The notes beneath the pieces were generated by a model. The model ran no database searches, was not told where the DNA came from, and worked only from the letters and a program-made list of their open reading frames with translations. From contig JAJFFG010000076.1 in NCBI GenBank assembly GCA_021776825.1, forward strand, positions 1 to 64,000: a stretch of DNA of 64,000 bases. The letters run 5' to 3'. Shown here one piece after another: positions 35,324-44,433 of the stretch. The DNA is from Planctomycetota bacterium. Its GTDB lineage: Bacteria > Planctomycetota > JAJSAM01 > JAJVHW01. The translations under genes and the position numbers were made by a program. Every line of letters starts with the position of its first letter. Positions within the stretch are counted from its first letter, which is position 1.

Positions 35324-36619
35324 ATGCGCCGCCGCCGGATGCTGGTCGTCCTCGTGCTCCTGCTGCTCGTCCTGGGGACGGGCGGCGCGCTCGTCGTCCT
35401 GAGAGGAGAGATCTGGCCGGCGCTCGAGGAAGCGGATGACGTCGCCGACGTTGCCGACGCCGACCAGGCAACCGACGACGAACGGCTGAGCCGCAAGCGC
35501 GTCCGTGTCGAGACCGGCGGCTCCCCAGCGGAGACCGGAGCATCCGGCGACACCTCAGCGACCGGGGCTGCGAGCGGGGCCGTGGACGACGAGGCCGGCG
35601 ACGGAGCCACGCCCGAGGCCACCGCCGAGAGTCCGTCCTCCGAGGTGGTCGATCCACCGGGCGGTCCGCGCCTCGGCGGCAGCGTCGTCGATGCCGCCAC
35701 CGGCGAGCCGGTCGTCGGCGTCCGCGTCCTGTTCGCTGCGTGGGAGGACGAGCAGGAGCTGGGCTGGTACGGCGACACGACGTCCGACGACGGCTCGTTC
35801 GAGCACGACGTGCCCACGTACTGGGCGGAGCGGGCCACGCGCTTGGAGCTGCGCATCGGCCGACGCGGGTACACCGACGTGATCCTGCCGGTCACCGATG
35901 CCGACGACTCGGTGAAGGTCGAGCTCCACCCGCTCCCGCAGGCGCCGGTGCCCGGGAAGGTCGTCGTCCATGCGGCCCATCCCGATGGCACTCCAATCAC
36001 GGGCGTCGTCCTCGTTGGAGGGCGCGACGGCCCCGATGGGCTCTGGCAGTGGGCGGTCGCCGACGCCGCTGGGAGGTTCGAGCTCGACGGCGTGCCACCC
36101 GGCTACTGGCGCCTGCGCCTCAATCGCACGGGTCAGGAGGTCGAGGCGATCCTCCCGGACGGTGGCGAGACGAGCGTGCAACTGGTCGGGCCGCACAGGC
36201 CGTGGCCGCAGGCGATGACGGAACAGGAGTTCCGGAAGCGCCACGCGGCGATCTCCAGTCGCCGGCCGCGCGAGGTCGAGACCGACGCGCTGGTGATCGA
36301 GGACGAGGGTCGCGACGCCGAGGCGTTCGATCTCGCCTGGCGCATGCAGGAACTCGAGACGGAGTGGCGCGCGGTCGCCCCGCGGCGTGAGGTGATCGTC
36401 ACCGGGTTGCCGACGGACGGCCCGGCGTGGCTGCGTGCCGGCGCCAACGGACCGAACAACGCGTGGCGCGTGCGCATCGTCGACGGCACGGCCCGCTTCG
36501 CCGGGTTGACATACGAGCATTGGGACCTGCGCATCGAGCGCGCCGACGGTCCGGGCGAGCGGTACCCCGTCGACGTGGTCGCGGGCGACGGCCCGATCCG
36601 GATCGACCTCGCCGAGTAG
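35324..36619 (+). CDS. Membrane-anchored carboxypeptidase-regulatory-like domain protein
   Basis: A 431-residue protein: Arg-rich N-terminus, one transmembrane helix (about 6-25), an acidic Ala/Glu/Thr-rich linker (35-120), and several beta-sandwich domains of carboxypeptidase-regulatory/Ig type (GGSVVDAATGEPVVGVRVLFAA, DAAGRFELDGVPPGYWRLRL, ITGLPTDG-type turns). It resembles the repeats of the sigma-fusion protein at 19213 but has no sigma domain. Function is unknown; an envelope or surface role is likely. It is followed by the REP-like element at 36625. Confidence 0.72.
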   Translation: MRRRRMLVVLVLLLLVLGTGGALVVLRGEIWPALEEADDVADVADADQATDDERLSRKRVRVETGGSPAETGASGDTSATGAASGAVDDEAGDGATPEATAESPSSEVVDPPGGPRLGGSVVDAATGEPVVGVRVLFAAWEDEQELGWYGDTTSDDGSFEHDVPTYWAERATRLELRIGRRGYTDVILPVTDADDSVKVELHPLPQAPVPGKVVVHAAHPDGTPITGVVLVGGRDGPDGLWQWAVADAAGRFELDGVPPGYWRLRLNRTGQEVEAILPDGGETSVQLVGPHRPWPQAMTEQEFRKRHAAISSRRPREVETDALVIEDEGRDAEAFDLAWRMQELETEWRAVAPRREVIVTGLPTDGPAWLRAGANGPNNAWRVRIVDGTARFAGLTYEHWDLRIERADGPGERYPVDVVAGDGPIRIDLAE

Positions 36620-36624
36620 GGCTT

Positions 36625-36683
36625 GCAGGCTGTCGGAGTTGCGGCGTCGACGGGCCACGCAGGTTGGCCCGACAGCCGGCTAG
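36625..36683 (+). repeat. Dispersed REP-like element, copy 2
   Basis: The 59-nt segment GCAGGCTGTCGG ... CCCGACAGCCGGCTAG has inverted ends and matches the opposite strand of 23106-23157 over 52 nt with about six differences. It lies between convergent genes (stop at 36619 and stop at 36748), the usual place for REP elements. Confidence 0.65.
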
Positions 36684-36747
36684 CCATAGGCCCGCTGGGA
36701 GGCGAGCGACGGCCCCTCACTCATGCCTGGATCATCGTCCACGGCTG

Positions 36748-39700
36748 CTAGCGCCCCGCCAACGCGTGGGCGAGTGCGCGCGCGCTCGAGAGCGGCGAGC
36801 GCGGTCCGGCCGAGCGGACGACGTTGCGCTCGTCGAGCATGAGCCAGACGGGGATGCTCGGGTAGCCGCGGTAGACGACGCCTTCGGCCTTGTCCTCGTT
36901 TGCGCGCTCGATCGCCTCGGCCACGTCGCGGTGACCGTGGTGCCGGAACACCTGCGTGCCGTCGACCTCCCTCGGAGCGTCGGTCGCGGTCGACGGAACG
37001 GCGATGCGCGTGACGAGCGGGAACCCTCCGCGCCGCACCCACTGCGTGAGGGCGTCGCGCATGACCTCCATCCGATCGACGTTCCACTCGCTGTCCGGCG
37101 CGGTGCGCGGATACCAGAGCAGCAGCGTGCCCTGAGCGTGGCGCGGTACGCCGACGACGCGGCGACCGACCACTGTGTCCCACGGGAACTCCCCGGGGCG
37201 CGCGAGATCGAGCGGTGCGTCGAAGCGCTCTTCCGGAGAGACGCGATCGGTGCCGAGCACACGGTGGCGACGCGTCACGGGCTCCTCGAAGCGCACGATG
37301 CCGCGCGAGAGGCCGAAGCCGACGTACCCCTCGACGGGTTGGCCGGTCTCACGCCGGAAGGAGACGTGCTCCTTCCCGTTGATCAGGACGCGGACGAACG
37401 GTCCGGAGACGTGGACGGTCACCGTGAACGCCTCGCGCGGCGACGGGAACGCGACGTGATCGGTCAGAGGGCTCGTGCGTTGCCCGTACGGCCGGAGATC
37501 GCTGACGTTCAGCGTGATCCCGCGCAGCGGCGTGCCCTCTTTGCGATTGCCGACGGCGAACTGCCAGTCGCCACCGCCAACCCGGACCTCGAGCCCTCGG
37601 TCGCGATGCGTCTTGCCGATGACGAGTCGGGCGTTGGCGAACGCGGAGAGGAACCGGACGCGCGTCTCGACGGTGTACGTGCCGGAGAGCCAGTCGCTCG
37701 AGCGGACGAACACGCGACGCTCCCGCGCGTCGCGCACCTGCCCGGTGATCTCCTTGCCCGACTTGCGCCGACCGAGCTCGACGGCCTCGGGTCCCGGCGC
37801 GTGCCACGGCCCACCGGGCTCGGAGTCGAGCGGCGCCCAGCGCTCCTCGACCAGCTCCGACAGGAGCAGGCTGCGTGCGGGAACCAGTTCCGGGGCGCGG
37901 GCCGGGGATGCGTCGATCTTGCCGGCCGCCTCGGGCGGCAGATCTCCCAGCGGCGCCAGATCTCCAAGTGCAGGCAGATCTCCGAGTGCCGGAAGGGCGA
38001 GCCACTCGGCGACGGCGTCGTGCTCGGCGCGCAGGGCGCGAGCCAGGCGGGCATGCCCCGCGGTCAGCGCCGCTTCGGCGCGTGTCGCGTACGCCGACGT
38101 CACGGCGCGCGCGGCGCGCCACGCCGGTGCGGCCGAACCGCCCAGCTCGCCGGACGGGGCCGGGATGACCGACGGGTCCATGCGGTGAGCGAGCAGCCGC
38201 TCGACCCAGGCGACGTCCTTGCGCCCGGCGCCGTCCGCGAGCTCGGCTGCGGAGAGGAAGTCGGCCGCCGTCGGCTCGTCGGTGCGCAGCGCCCAGTGGT
38301 GTGCCTCGAGCGCCGCGTCGCGCTGCCCGGCCGCTAGCAGGAGCTTCGCTGCCGCGAGCGCGTGGTACTGCCCGTGATCGGGCGGGTCGTGACGACTGCG
38401 CCCCGGCTGGAACGTCGGGGCGTCGTAGATCGTCTCGCGACCCTCACGTGCTCGCTTCGCACCGGCCTTGAACGCGCCGCGGCGCAGCTTCATCCAAGTC
38501 TGTCGCCACGGCGCTCCGGGGTTGGCGCCGGAACCGCCCTCGCCGACGAAGCGCTGGAAGAGCGCTGCCACGCCCTCGAGATCCTCTGGCCTCCCGTCCT
38601 TGCCGTCGGCGAAGTGCGCAACGAAGCGCTTCTCTGCGCCATCGCGCGGCTTCGTCCGGAAGCTGGTCAGGTACGCGGGCACCTGCGACTTGAAGAGGGG
38701 CGTGCCCTTCTGCTCGGCGTCGAAGCCGCTGAAGCGCATCAGGAACAGGAACAGCGAGTACCCGGCGTCGTAGTTGTGGCGGTAGTCGTCGATCTTGCCC
38801 GTCAGCAGTTTGCGGAGTCCTGCTGGTCGGCCGTAGCCCTTGGCGCCCGTCTCCCAGAGACGGCCCGGACCGAAGATCCGATCGTCGACGCTTGGTGACG
38901 CGGCCGAGAGGCTCCCGGTCTCCGTGTAGACGGCCCGGCCCTCGACGAGCCAGGCCGGCATGCCGGGGAACAGCGCGCCGTCGAAGCGGTGCGTCAGCTC
39001 ATGGGTGAGCGTCCGGCCGAGCCCGGTGCGATTGGCGAAGCGCGCGATCATCGTCGTGATGTCGCCGGCTTGGAACCCACCCGCCCACCAGTAGGGCTGC
39101 CCTTCGCTCTCGAAGTCGCGGTACGAGGGGCACAGACGCACGAGCCCCTGTCGCTCGAGGAACGGGTCCTTGCCGTACCAGTCGACGAGTCGCGCGTGGT
39201 GCAGCTCGACGTCGGCCGTCACGCCGTAGAGCGTCGCAAGTCCGCAGATGGTCTCGACGCGATAGCGCTGCTCCGGCGACTCGGCGACGCCGGCGGCGCT
39301 CCACTTCGCGTGACGCGCGTTCCACGCGTCGATCTCGGCCTCCGGCACCGCCTCGAGCTGCTCGACCGTCCAGATGCTGGGCTCGGCCGGGTCTTCAGCG
39401 GCCGGGTCTTCAGCGGGCGGGTCGCCGTCCGCGCCGGCCTCGGCCTTCCGCAGGTCGGCGCGGATCTTCCGGATCATCGCCAGGATGCGAAAGAGGTCGG
39501 CCGACGGGGGGGCGGGGTTGGTCTTCGTCTGACCGACCTGTTGATGCAGACCACGGAGCGTGCGCGCGGCCTCGAGAGCCGTGTCCAGATCGCCGGCGGC
39601 GTACGCCTTGTCCATCAGCCCCTCGAGCGCCGAGGTGACCTTCCTGACGTCGGGCGCCGTGCGTTTCGCCGCCTTCTCGAGCTCCGGCTCCCGGGCGAGC

Positions 39701-40200
39701 GTGATCGCGACGGTGCCGTCGGAGAGGGTTCGTGTCAGCCCCTGCAGCCACTGGCGGGTCGGGTCGTGCAGCGCGCCCTTCAGCCGGCCGGTGGCGGAGG
39801 TGGCGGCCTTGGCGGCCTTGGCACGGAGACGCAGCACATCCGCCGCAGCCGTCACCTCCGCGCGACCGGTCTTCGGCCAAGTCGACGGTACGCTGACCTT
39901 CCCGTTGACGTCGGCGCCGGCGCGGGCCGCCGCGAGCGCCCAGAGCCGCCGGAGCTCCGGGTCAGCCGCATCCAACCTGGCGAGGTCGGCGAACACGTCG
40001 AGCGCGGACGGTTCCAGCGATACGGCGGCCAGGAGATGATGCCGCGCCGTGTCGAGATCGCCGGCCTTCGCGGCGTCGAGGCCCTGCGCGCGGCGGCGAG
40101 CCGCTTCCCCGGCGGCCGCAGCACCGGAGTCCTGCGCGACGGACGGAGCGGGTGCCGCGAGCAGTGCCAGGGTCACTCCCGCCGTCAGAACTCGTCGCAT
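36748..40200 (-). CDS. Large secreted protein with gluzincin-type HEXXH metallopeptidase motif
   Basis: A 1150-residue exported protein with a signal peptide (1-22). Residues 25-270 are helical, TPR-like, with an acidic Pro linker at 255-275. The segment RTLTHELTHRFDGALFPG contains His400-Glu401-x2-His404, and MPAWLVEGRAVYTE supplies Glu420, a gluzincin arrangement. The central part (about 600-800) is again helical; the C-terminal third has jelly-roll-like beta sequence (VETRVRFLSAFANARLVIGK, FVRVLINGKEHVSF), and the last about 150 residues look thioredoxin-like (PSTATDAPREVDG, SIPVWLMLDERN) but lack a CxxC. Metalloprotease activity is plausible. The gene is not obviously part of an operon. 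Confidence 0.75.
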   Translation of the reverse strand: MRRVLTAGVTLALLAAPAPSVAQDSGAAAAGEAARRRAQGLDAAKAGDLDTARHHLLAAVSLEPSALDVFADLARLDAADPELRRLWALAAARAGADVNGKVSVPSTWPKTGRAEVTAAADVLRLRAKAAKAATSATGRLKGALHDPTRQWLQGLTRTLSDGTVAITLAREPELEKAAKRTAPDVRKVTSALEGLMDKAYAAGDLDTALEAARTLRGLHQQVGQTKTNPAPPSADLFRILAMIRKIRADLRKAEAGADGDPPAEDPAAEDPAEPSIWTVEQLEAVPEAEIDAWNARHAKWSAAGVAESPEQRYRVETICGLATLYGVTADVELHHARLVDWYGKDPFLERQGLVRLCPSYRDFESEGQPYWWAGGFQAGDITTMIARFANRTGLGRTLTHELTHRFDGALFPGMPAWLVEGRAVYTETGSLSAASPSVDDRIFGPGRLWETGAKGYGRPAGLRKLLTGKIDDYRHNYDAGYSLFLFLMRFSGFDAEQKGTPLFKSQVPAYLTSFRTKPRDGAEKRFVAHFADGKDGRPEDLEGVAALFQRFVGEGGSGANPGAPWRQTWMKLRRGAFKAGAKRAREGRETIYDAPTFQPGRSRHDPPDHGQYHALAAAKLLLAAGQRDAALEAHHWALRTDEPTAADFLSAAELADGAGRKDVAWVERLLAHRMDPSVIPAPSGELGGSAAPAWRAARAVTSAYATRAEAALTAGHARLARALRAEHDAVAEWLALPALGDLPALGDLAPLGDLPPEAAGKIDASPARAPELVPARSLLLSELVEERWAPLDSEPGGPWHAPGPEAVELGRRKSGKEITGQVRDARERRVFVRSSDWLSGTYTVETRVRFLSAFANARLVIGKTHRDRGLEVRVGGGDWQFAVGNRKEGTPLRGITLNVSDLRPYGQRTSPLTDHVAFPSPREAFTVTVHVSGPFVRVLINGKEHVSFRRETGQPVEGYVGFGLSRGIVRFEEPVTRRHRVLGTDRVSPEERFDAPLDLARPGEFPWDTVVGRRVVGVPRHAQGTLLLWYPRTAPDSEWNVDRMEVMRDALTQWVRRGGFPLVTRIAVPSTATDAPREVDGTQVFRHHGHRDVAEAIERANEDKAEGVVYRGYPSIPVWLMLDERNVVRSAGPRSPLSSARALAHALAGR

Positions 40201-40327
40201 GAACCCTCCGCCCCGACCGCTCCGCCCAGGCCCTCGTCCCGTCCGCCCAGGCCCCTCGTCTCGTGTGGACGCCGCGTGGTCCGCACGAGTTCCACGATCG
40301 GCGCGGCACCCAGCGAGTGCGGCACGG

Positions 40328-43003
40328 TCATCGTCCCGTGATCGGAGCCGTCGCCCGCTTGAGGAACAGCAGCGCGAAGCAGGTGTCCGTCAGGGCGGAC
40401 GCGGTGCTCGGCGTGCTGTTGTCCTTCCAGCCGCCGTCGCGACAGCGCTGTGCGAGAAGCTGGCAGGCGCCCTCGAAGTACCAGTCCTTGCCCCCGACGC
40501 GCTTCACGCGATCGAGGAGCGCGGCGCGCTCCAGGCTGTAGAGGTAGTAGCCGACCCAGTCGTTCGCGCTCTTCTCGGGATGTCGATCCACGGCCCAGTG
40601 CTCGTCGAGCCAGGCCCACGCGCCCAGCATGGCCGCGTCGATCTCTTTGTCGACTCGCGCGTTCAGCTTGGGGCTCTTCAACCGCTTGAGCTGATGGCGC
40701 GCGAGCGAGAGCGACGCGATGCCCGCGCACGTCATGGACGACCAGCTCTTCTTGTGGGCGGTGTTGTAGCGAAAGCCCGCCACGTTGCGGACGGCGACGG
40801 CGGGGTCGGTCGTCTCGTCAGCGCGCTTTGCCACCTCGCCCTCGCGCACGATGTCGATGGCGCCGCGCGGCATCTTGCGATCGCGAACCTGATCGAAGGT
40901 TCGGAGCACGCCGAGCCAGACGCCCCCTGGCACCTCGACGCCGAGCTTGGTCGCCGCGTGCAGACCGAGGATCGCGTACTGCGTGTTCGACATGTCCGCG
41001 CGCTGGACGTATTGGCTGCCGACCGGGTAGCTGAACCCACCGGGCCCGACGCAGTCGCGCTGGAGCTCGCGCGCCGCGCGCTCGCACCACGCGCGCTGCT
41101 TGTCCGTCAGGTCGCGCCGGAACGTGACCGGCTGACCGCGGCGCAGCGCCTCCGCCTCGCCCTCCGGTGTGTACGCCTCGTCGATCGCCATCAGCGCCAC
41201 CGAGCGGTCGTAGTTCTTCTTCGGGTGCGTCGTGAACAGCCACTCCAGCGGCTCGGCGATCGCCGCGTGCTCGCGCGGAATGCCACAAGCAGAGAGCGTC
41301 AGCACCATGAGCGAGGTCGTGCCGACGTCGTACTTGCCGTGGGCCTTCCAACGGCCGTCGTCCTGGCGCTTCGCGAGGAGGTGCCGCACCCCGGAGTCGA
41401 TCGCCGCGTCGACGTCGTGCTGGAACGTCGGGTAGCGCGCGCGTCGCACGTCTTCGAGCCGCCAGACGAACCTCTGGCGCACAGGCTTCGGCTTGACGTT
41501 GCGCTTGGCCGTCACGTCGCGCAGGTCGTACTCCAAGTCGATGCGAACGCGCGTCAGGACGCCGCGCTCAGGATCAAAGACGCCGCGCACGGTGGCCGTG
41601 CCGTTCTCGATCCGGTGCTTGTCCGAGTCACGCACCTTCGTCCGTCCGCCGAACTCGTAGTCACCCCGGACGAACACCGCCGCGGCGTTCGTCGCGGGGT
41701 CCTCGATGGCGTGCGTCGTGACCTGACCGGACCACTTGAGCGGCGACACGGCGTGCAGGTCGAACGCGCCCTTTGCCTCGCCGTCGGCCGTACCCGCTGC
41801 GGGCAATCGGAACGCGAGCAGCGTAGCCAGCTCGCCGCGGCGTGGCGAAACGGGCTGGTACTGGCCGCCCTCGCGGATCGCGTGTCCGTGCAGGGTGAGC
41901 ACGCGAGGCTTGCCGAGCTTCTCGGCGTCGGGCGTGCCCGTCAATGGCCGCCGCACGTACTCCGCCATGTCGGACAGGCCGAGCTTCCACGCGATCGGTG
42001 TCGGCTGTTCAGGATTCGGGCCGAGCTTCGGGCCGAGCGGCGGTTGCCACGGGGGATCGTCCGCAACGGCGCCCGCGGTCGGGACGACGTCAGGGGCGCG
42101 GCTGCTCCGCACGGCGCGCACGTAGCCGGCGAGGCCGTCGAAGAAGCGCTCGGAAGCCTTGCGGTTCTCGTCACCCGCGACGTCCGTCGCGTCCCCGGCA
42201 ACAGCGTCCCCGCCAAACGGGTCGTCGCCATCAGAGTCCGCGCTGTCAGGATCCGAGCTGTCAGGATCCGAGCTGTCAGGAGTCGAGCCGGCGGGATCGT
42301 TGAGCTTGTCGAGGTGCAGCGTCGTCAGAAGGAGGCGACCGCGTCCGACGGCCGCTTCGAGGAGCACGAGACGCTCTGGCTGCTTCCGGTCGACGGCGAG
42401 GACGCGGAACCCCTCCTGCTTCGCAAACGACCCGGCGGCTGCCGGACCTCCGACGTCGTGCTTGGCGACGTGGAGCCGGGCGGGGTCCTTGGCGTGCCGA
42501 GCGATGCCGTGCGTGAGCGGATGGCGGCCGACGGCGCGCACGTCGTCGCTCGCGTCCTTCGCGCGCTCGATCGTCAGGCCCGCCGGCAGGAACGCGGGCG
42601 TCGCCTCGGTCGTGTGCGACTGCGCCATCTGAAGGACGACGCCACCGCGCGCGAGGAAGTCGGCGAACCCCGCGCCGTGCGCCTTCATGAACGCGCCGTA
42701 CTCGGGGAGCTCACTCGCGAACGAACCGAGCACGATCAGGTCGCCGGCGGCCTTCGCCGGCGAGTCCGTCGGCTTCAGCACGCCGACCTGGAAGCCCGCA
42801 GCCTCGAGAGCCGGATGGAGGCCCTCGGCGCCGCGCCAGCCCTCGGTCGTCGCGTTCTCGAGGACGAGCGCGCGCAGCGGGCGCGACTCGGACGCCGGAG
42901 CCGGCGTCGCGAGCAGGAAGGCCGCCAGGATCGCCGGGCCCAGGATCGTCAGACACCGCTCGCGCCGCACGTTCGCACGGTACCGGATCGGCCTGGGGAT
43001 CAA
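40328..43003 (-). CDS. Exported prenyltransferase/squalene-cyclase-like repeat protein
   Basis: An 891-residue protein with a signal or anchor segment (about 17-38, CLTILGPAILAAFLLATPA). Residues 40-260 resemble a Rossmann-like/glutamine-amidotransferase-like sensor domain (LRALVLENATTEGW, GDLIVLGSF) with a Ser/Asp-rich linker (DSSDPDSSDPDSADSD). About 530-880 is an alpha/alpha toroid of prenyltransferase or squalene-oxidase repeats (AIDSGVRHLLAKRQDDGRWK, GGFSYPVGSQ, DWVGYYLYSLERAALL, RDGGWKD). Such repeats in exported planctomycete proteins are common; cyclase activity is not implied, as no DxDD motif is seen. TTG 43003 overlaps the stop of the upstream gene (TTGA), indicating translational coupling. 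Confidence 0.78.
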   Translation of the reverse strand: MIPRPIRYRANVRRERCLTILGPAILAAFLLATPAPASESRPLRALVLENATTEGWRGAEGLHPALEAAGFQVGVLKPTDSPAKAAGDLIVLGSFASELPEYGAFMKAHGAGFADFLARGGVVLQMAQSHTTEATPAFLPAGLTIERAKDASDDVRAVGRHPLTHGIARHAKDPARLHVAKHDVGGPAAAGSFAKQEGFRVLAVDRKQPERLVLLEAAVGRGRLLLTTLHLDKLNDPAGSTPDSSDPDSSDPDSADSDGDDPFGGDAVAGDATDVAGDENRKASERFFDGLAGYVRAVRSSRAPDVVPTAGAVADDPPWQPPLGPKLGPNPEQPTPIAWKLGLSDMAEYVRRPLTGTPDAEKLGKPRVLTLHGHAIREGGQYQPVSPRRGELATLLAFRLPAAGTADGEAKGAFDLHAVSPLKWSGQVTTHAIEDPATNAAAVFVRGDYEFGGRTKVRDSDKHRIENGTATVRGVFDPERGVLTRVRIDLEYDLRDVTAKRNVKPKPVRQRFVWRLEDVRRARYPTFQHDVDAAIDSGVRHLLAKRQDDGRWKAHGKYDVGTTSLMVLTLSACGIPREHAAIAEPLEWLFTTHPKKNYDRSVALMAIDEAYTPEGEAEALRRGQPVTFRRDLTDKQRAWCERAARELQRDCVGPGGFSYPVGSQYVQRADMSNTQYAILGLHAATKLGVEVPGGVWLGVLRTFDQVRDRKMPRGAIDIVREGEVAKRADETTDPAVAVRNVAGFRYNTAHKKSWSSMTCAGIASLSLARHQLKRLKSPKLNARVDKEIDAAMLGAWAWLDEHWAVDRHPEKSANDWVGYYLYSLERAALLDRVKRVGGKDWYFEGACQLLAQRCRDGGWKDNSTPSTASALTDTCFALLFLKRATAPITGR

Positions 43004-44331
43004 TGCACGCTGTGCAGGAAGCGCAGATAGGCCCCCGTGAGGTCCTCTGTCTCGAGATCCGCGAAACGGGCGCGCTCGCGACCGTCGGTGCCGAGGATCA
43101 CGTGCAGCGGCGCATCGCCGGTATCGAACGCAGCACGCATACGCTCTCGGCGCTTCCCGGCGCCCTCCCGATCGTTGGGGTCGCGAACCCAGATGCGCGT
43201 TCGCTCGAAGCGCGCGAGCTCGCGCTGGATCGCCGCGCTCTCACTCATGGCACCGTCGAGCGCGGCGCAGTCCATGTCACCCATCGCCGTGAAGGCCAGG
43301 AGCACCGGCTTCCGGCTGTCCGTTGCGCGCCGCAGCGTGCCTTCCCAGTCGTTCTCCGCCCACGCCGCCCGCTCGGTGCTCTCCGCTCGCCAACCGGCGA
43401 GGCCCGCCTCGAGCGACTCGATCGAGAACGCCAGCTTCCGCCGGATCCGCCGTTCGAGCAGGTAGTTCATGTCGATGCCGCGACTCCGCCCCGGGAGCGC
43501 TCCCCGATAGCGGCCCGTCATCTCGATGCGACCCTCCGCCGGTCCGATCGCGGCGCCGCAGGGGAAACTCCCGTCGAGCGTCCACCGAAACACCTGGTCG
43601 GCGTCGAGCGTCCGCTTGCCGTCGCGCTGTCGCCGCGTCTTCGTCGAGTAGGCGGCTGTGGCCTGCAGGATCGCCGTCTCGACGGTGGCGAACGGATCGC
43701 GCCCCTCGAGCGTCACCTCGATCTCTCCGGTGGCCCGGCCGCGTCCCTGCCCGTCGGCGAGGACGAGATGCGCGAGGAGCGGCGCCGGGTCGGGCTGCCA
43801 TGTCTCGCCGGCGCGGACGGGCCGCCCGGGTTCGAGGGCCGCGATCCAGCTCTGCCCGAGCTGTGCTTGGAGCAGCGGGATGAAACTGTCCCCGATCCAG
43901 AGCGCGGCGCTGCGGGACGGTTTCGGACTACCGCGCTCGCGTTCCCAGACCCCGTCCCCGCGGAGCGTCAGGGTCGCCCCTCGCAGCGACGTGTCCGTCT
44001 CGTCGTCGGCCGTGTGGCTCCAGTCGTGCAGCACCACGCGCCACCTGATCTCGTCGACGCGATGCACCTCAGCCCGCCAGGTCGTCTCCGAGTCGATCTC
44101 GGACGACTCGCTGACCTCGTCGATGTCGTCGCGGTCGCGGTACTCGATGACGTGCTGCTCGTCGATGCCGGTCCAGAACACGGGCGTTTCCGTGGTGGCC
44201 CGCACGGGGTTCAGCCGCAGCGGCTCTTTCTCCTCGGATGCCGCGCGAGACGTGGCGGGCGTCGCCGTGATGAGGGTCGCGAGGACCCCTGCGAGGAGGG
44301 TGCCGAGGACGGCCGAGGTGAGGCGTCGCAC
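43000..44331 (-). CDS. Exported protein with C-terminal thioredoxin-like domain
   Basis: A 443-residue protein with a signal peptide (1-30). The first about 320 residues are beta-rich and unrecognised (RWRVVLHDWSHTADDETD, PVRAGETWQPDP). From about 325 a thioredoxin-like domain follows: GTLRRATDSRKPVLLAFTAMGDMDC, then RIWVRDPNDR and PLHVILGTDGRERA. The usual CxxC is reduced to a single Cys (GDMDCAALDGAM). It may sit with the downstream prenyltransferase-repeat gene, which it overlaps by 4 nt (TTGA). GTG 44331 is the start. Confidence 0.68.
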   Translation of the reverse strand: MRRLTSAVLGTLLAGVLATLITATPATSRAASEEKEPLRLNPVRATTETPVFWTGIDEQHVIEYRDRDDIDEVSESSEIDSETTWRAEVHRVDEIRWRVVLHDWSHTADDETDTSLRGATLTLRGDGVWERERGSPKPSRSAALWIGDSFIPLLQAQLGQSWIAALEPGRPVRAGETWQPDPAPLLAHLVLADGQGRGRATGEIEVTLEGRDPFATVETAILQATAAYSTKTRRQRDGKRTLDADQVFRWTLDGSFPCGAAIGPAEGRIEMTGRYRGALPGRSRGIDMNYLLERRIRRKLAFSIESLEAGLAGWRAESTERAAWAENDWEGTLRRATDSRKPVLLAFTAMGDMDCAALDGAMSESAAIQRELARFERTRIWVRDPNDREGAGKRRERMRAAFDTGDAPLHVILGTDGRERARFADLETEDLTGAYLRFLHSVH

Positions 44332-44433
44332 GCGCTCAGAGTAGCAGTTCGTCCGGGATCAAGCGCGCCGGCCGAGTTGCCCCGGCCGGCGCGTGACACC
44401 GTCTCGATGAAGACGGCGAGCATCGGTCCCTGA

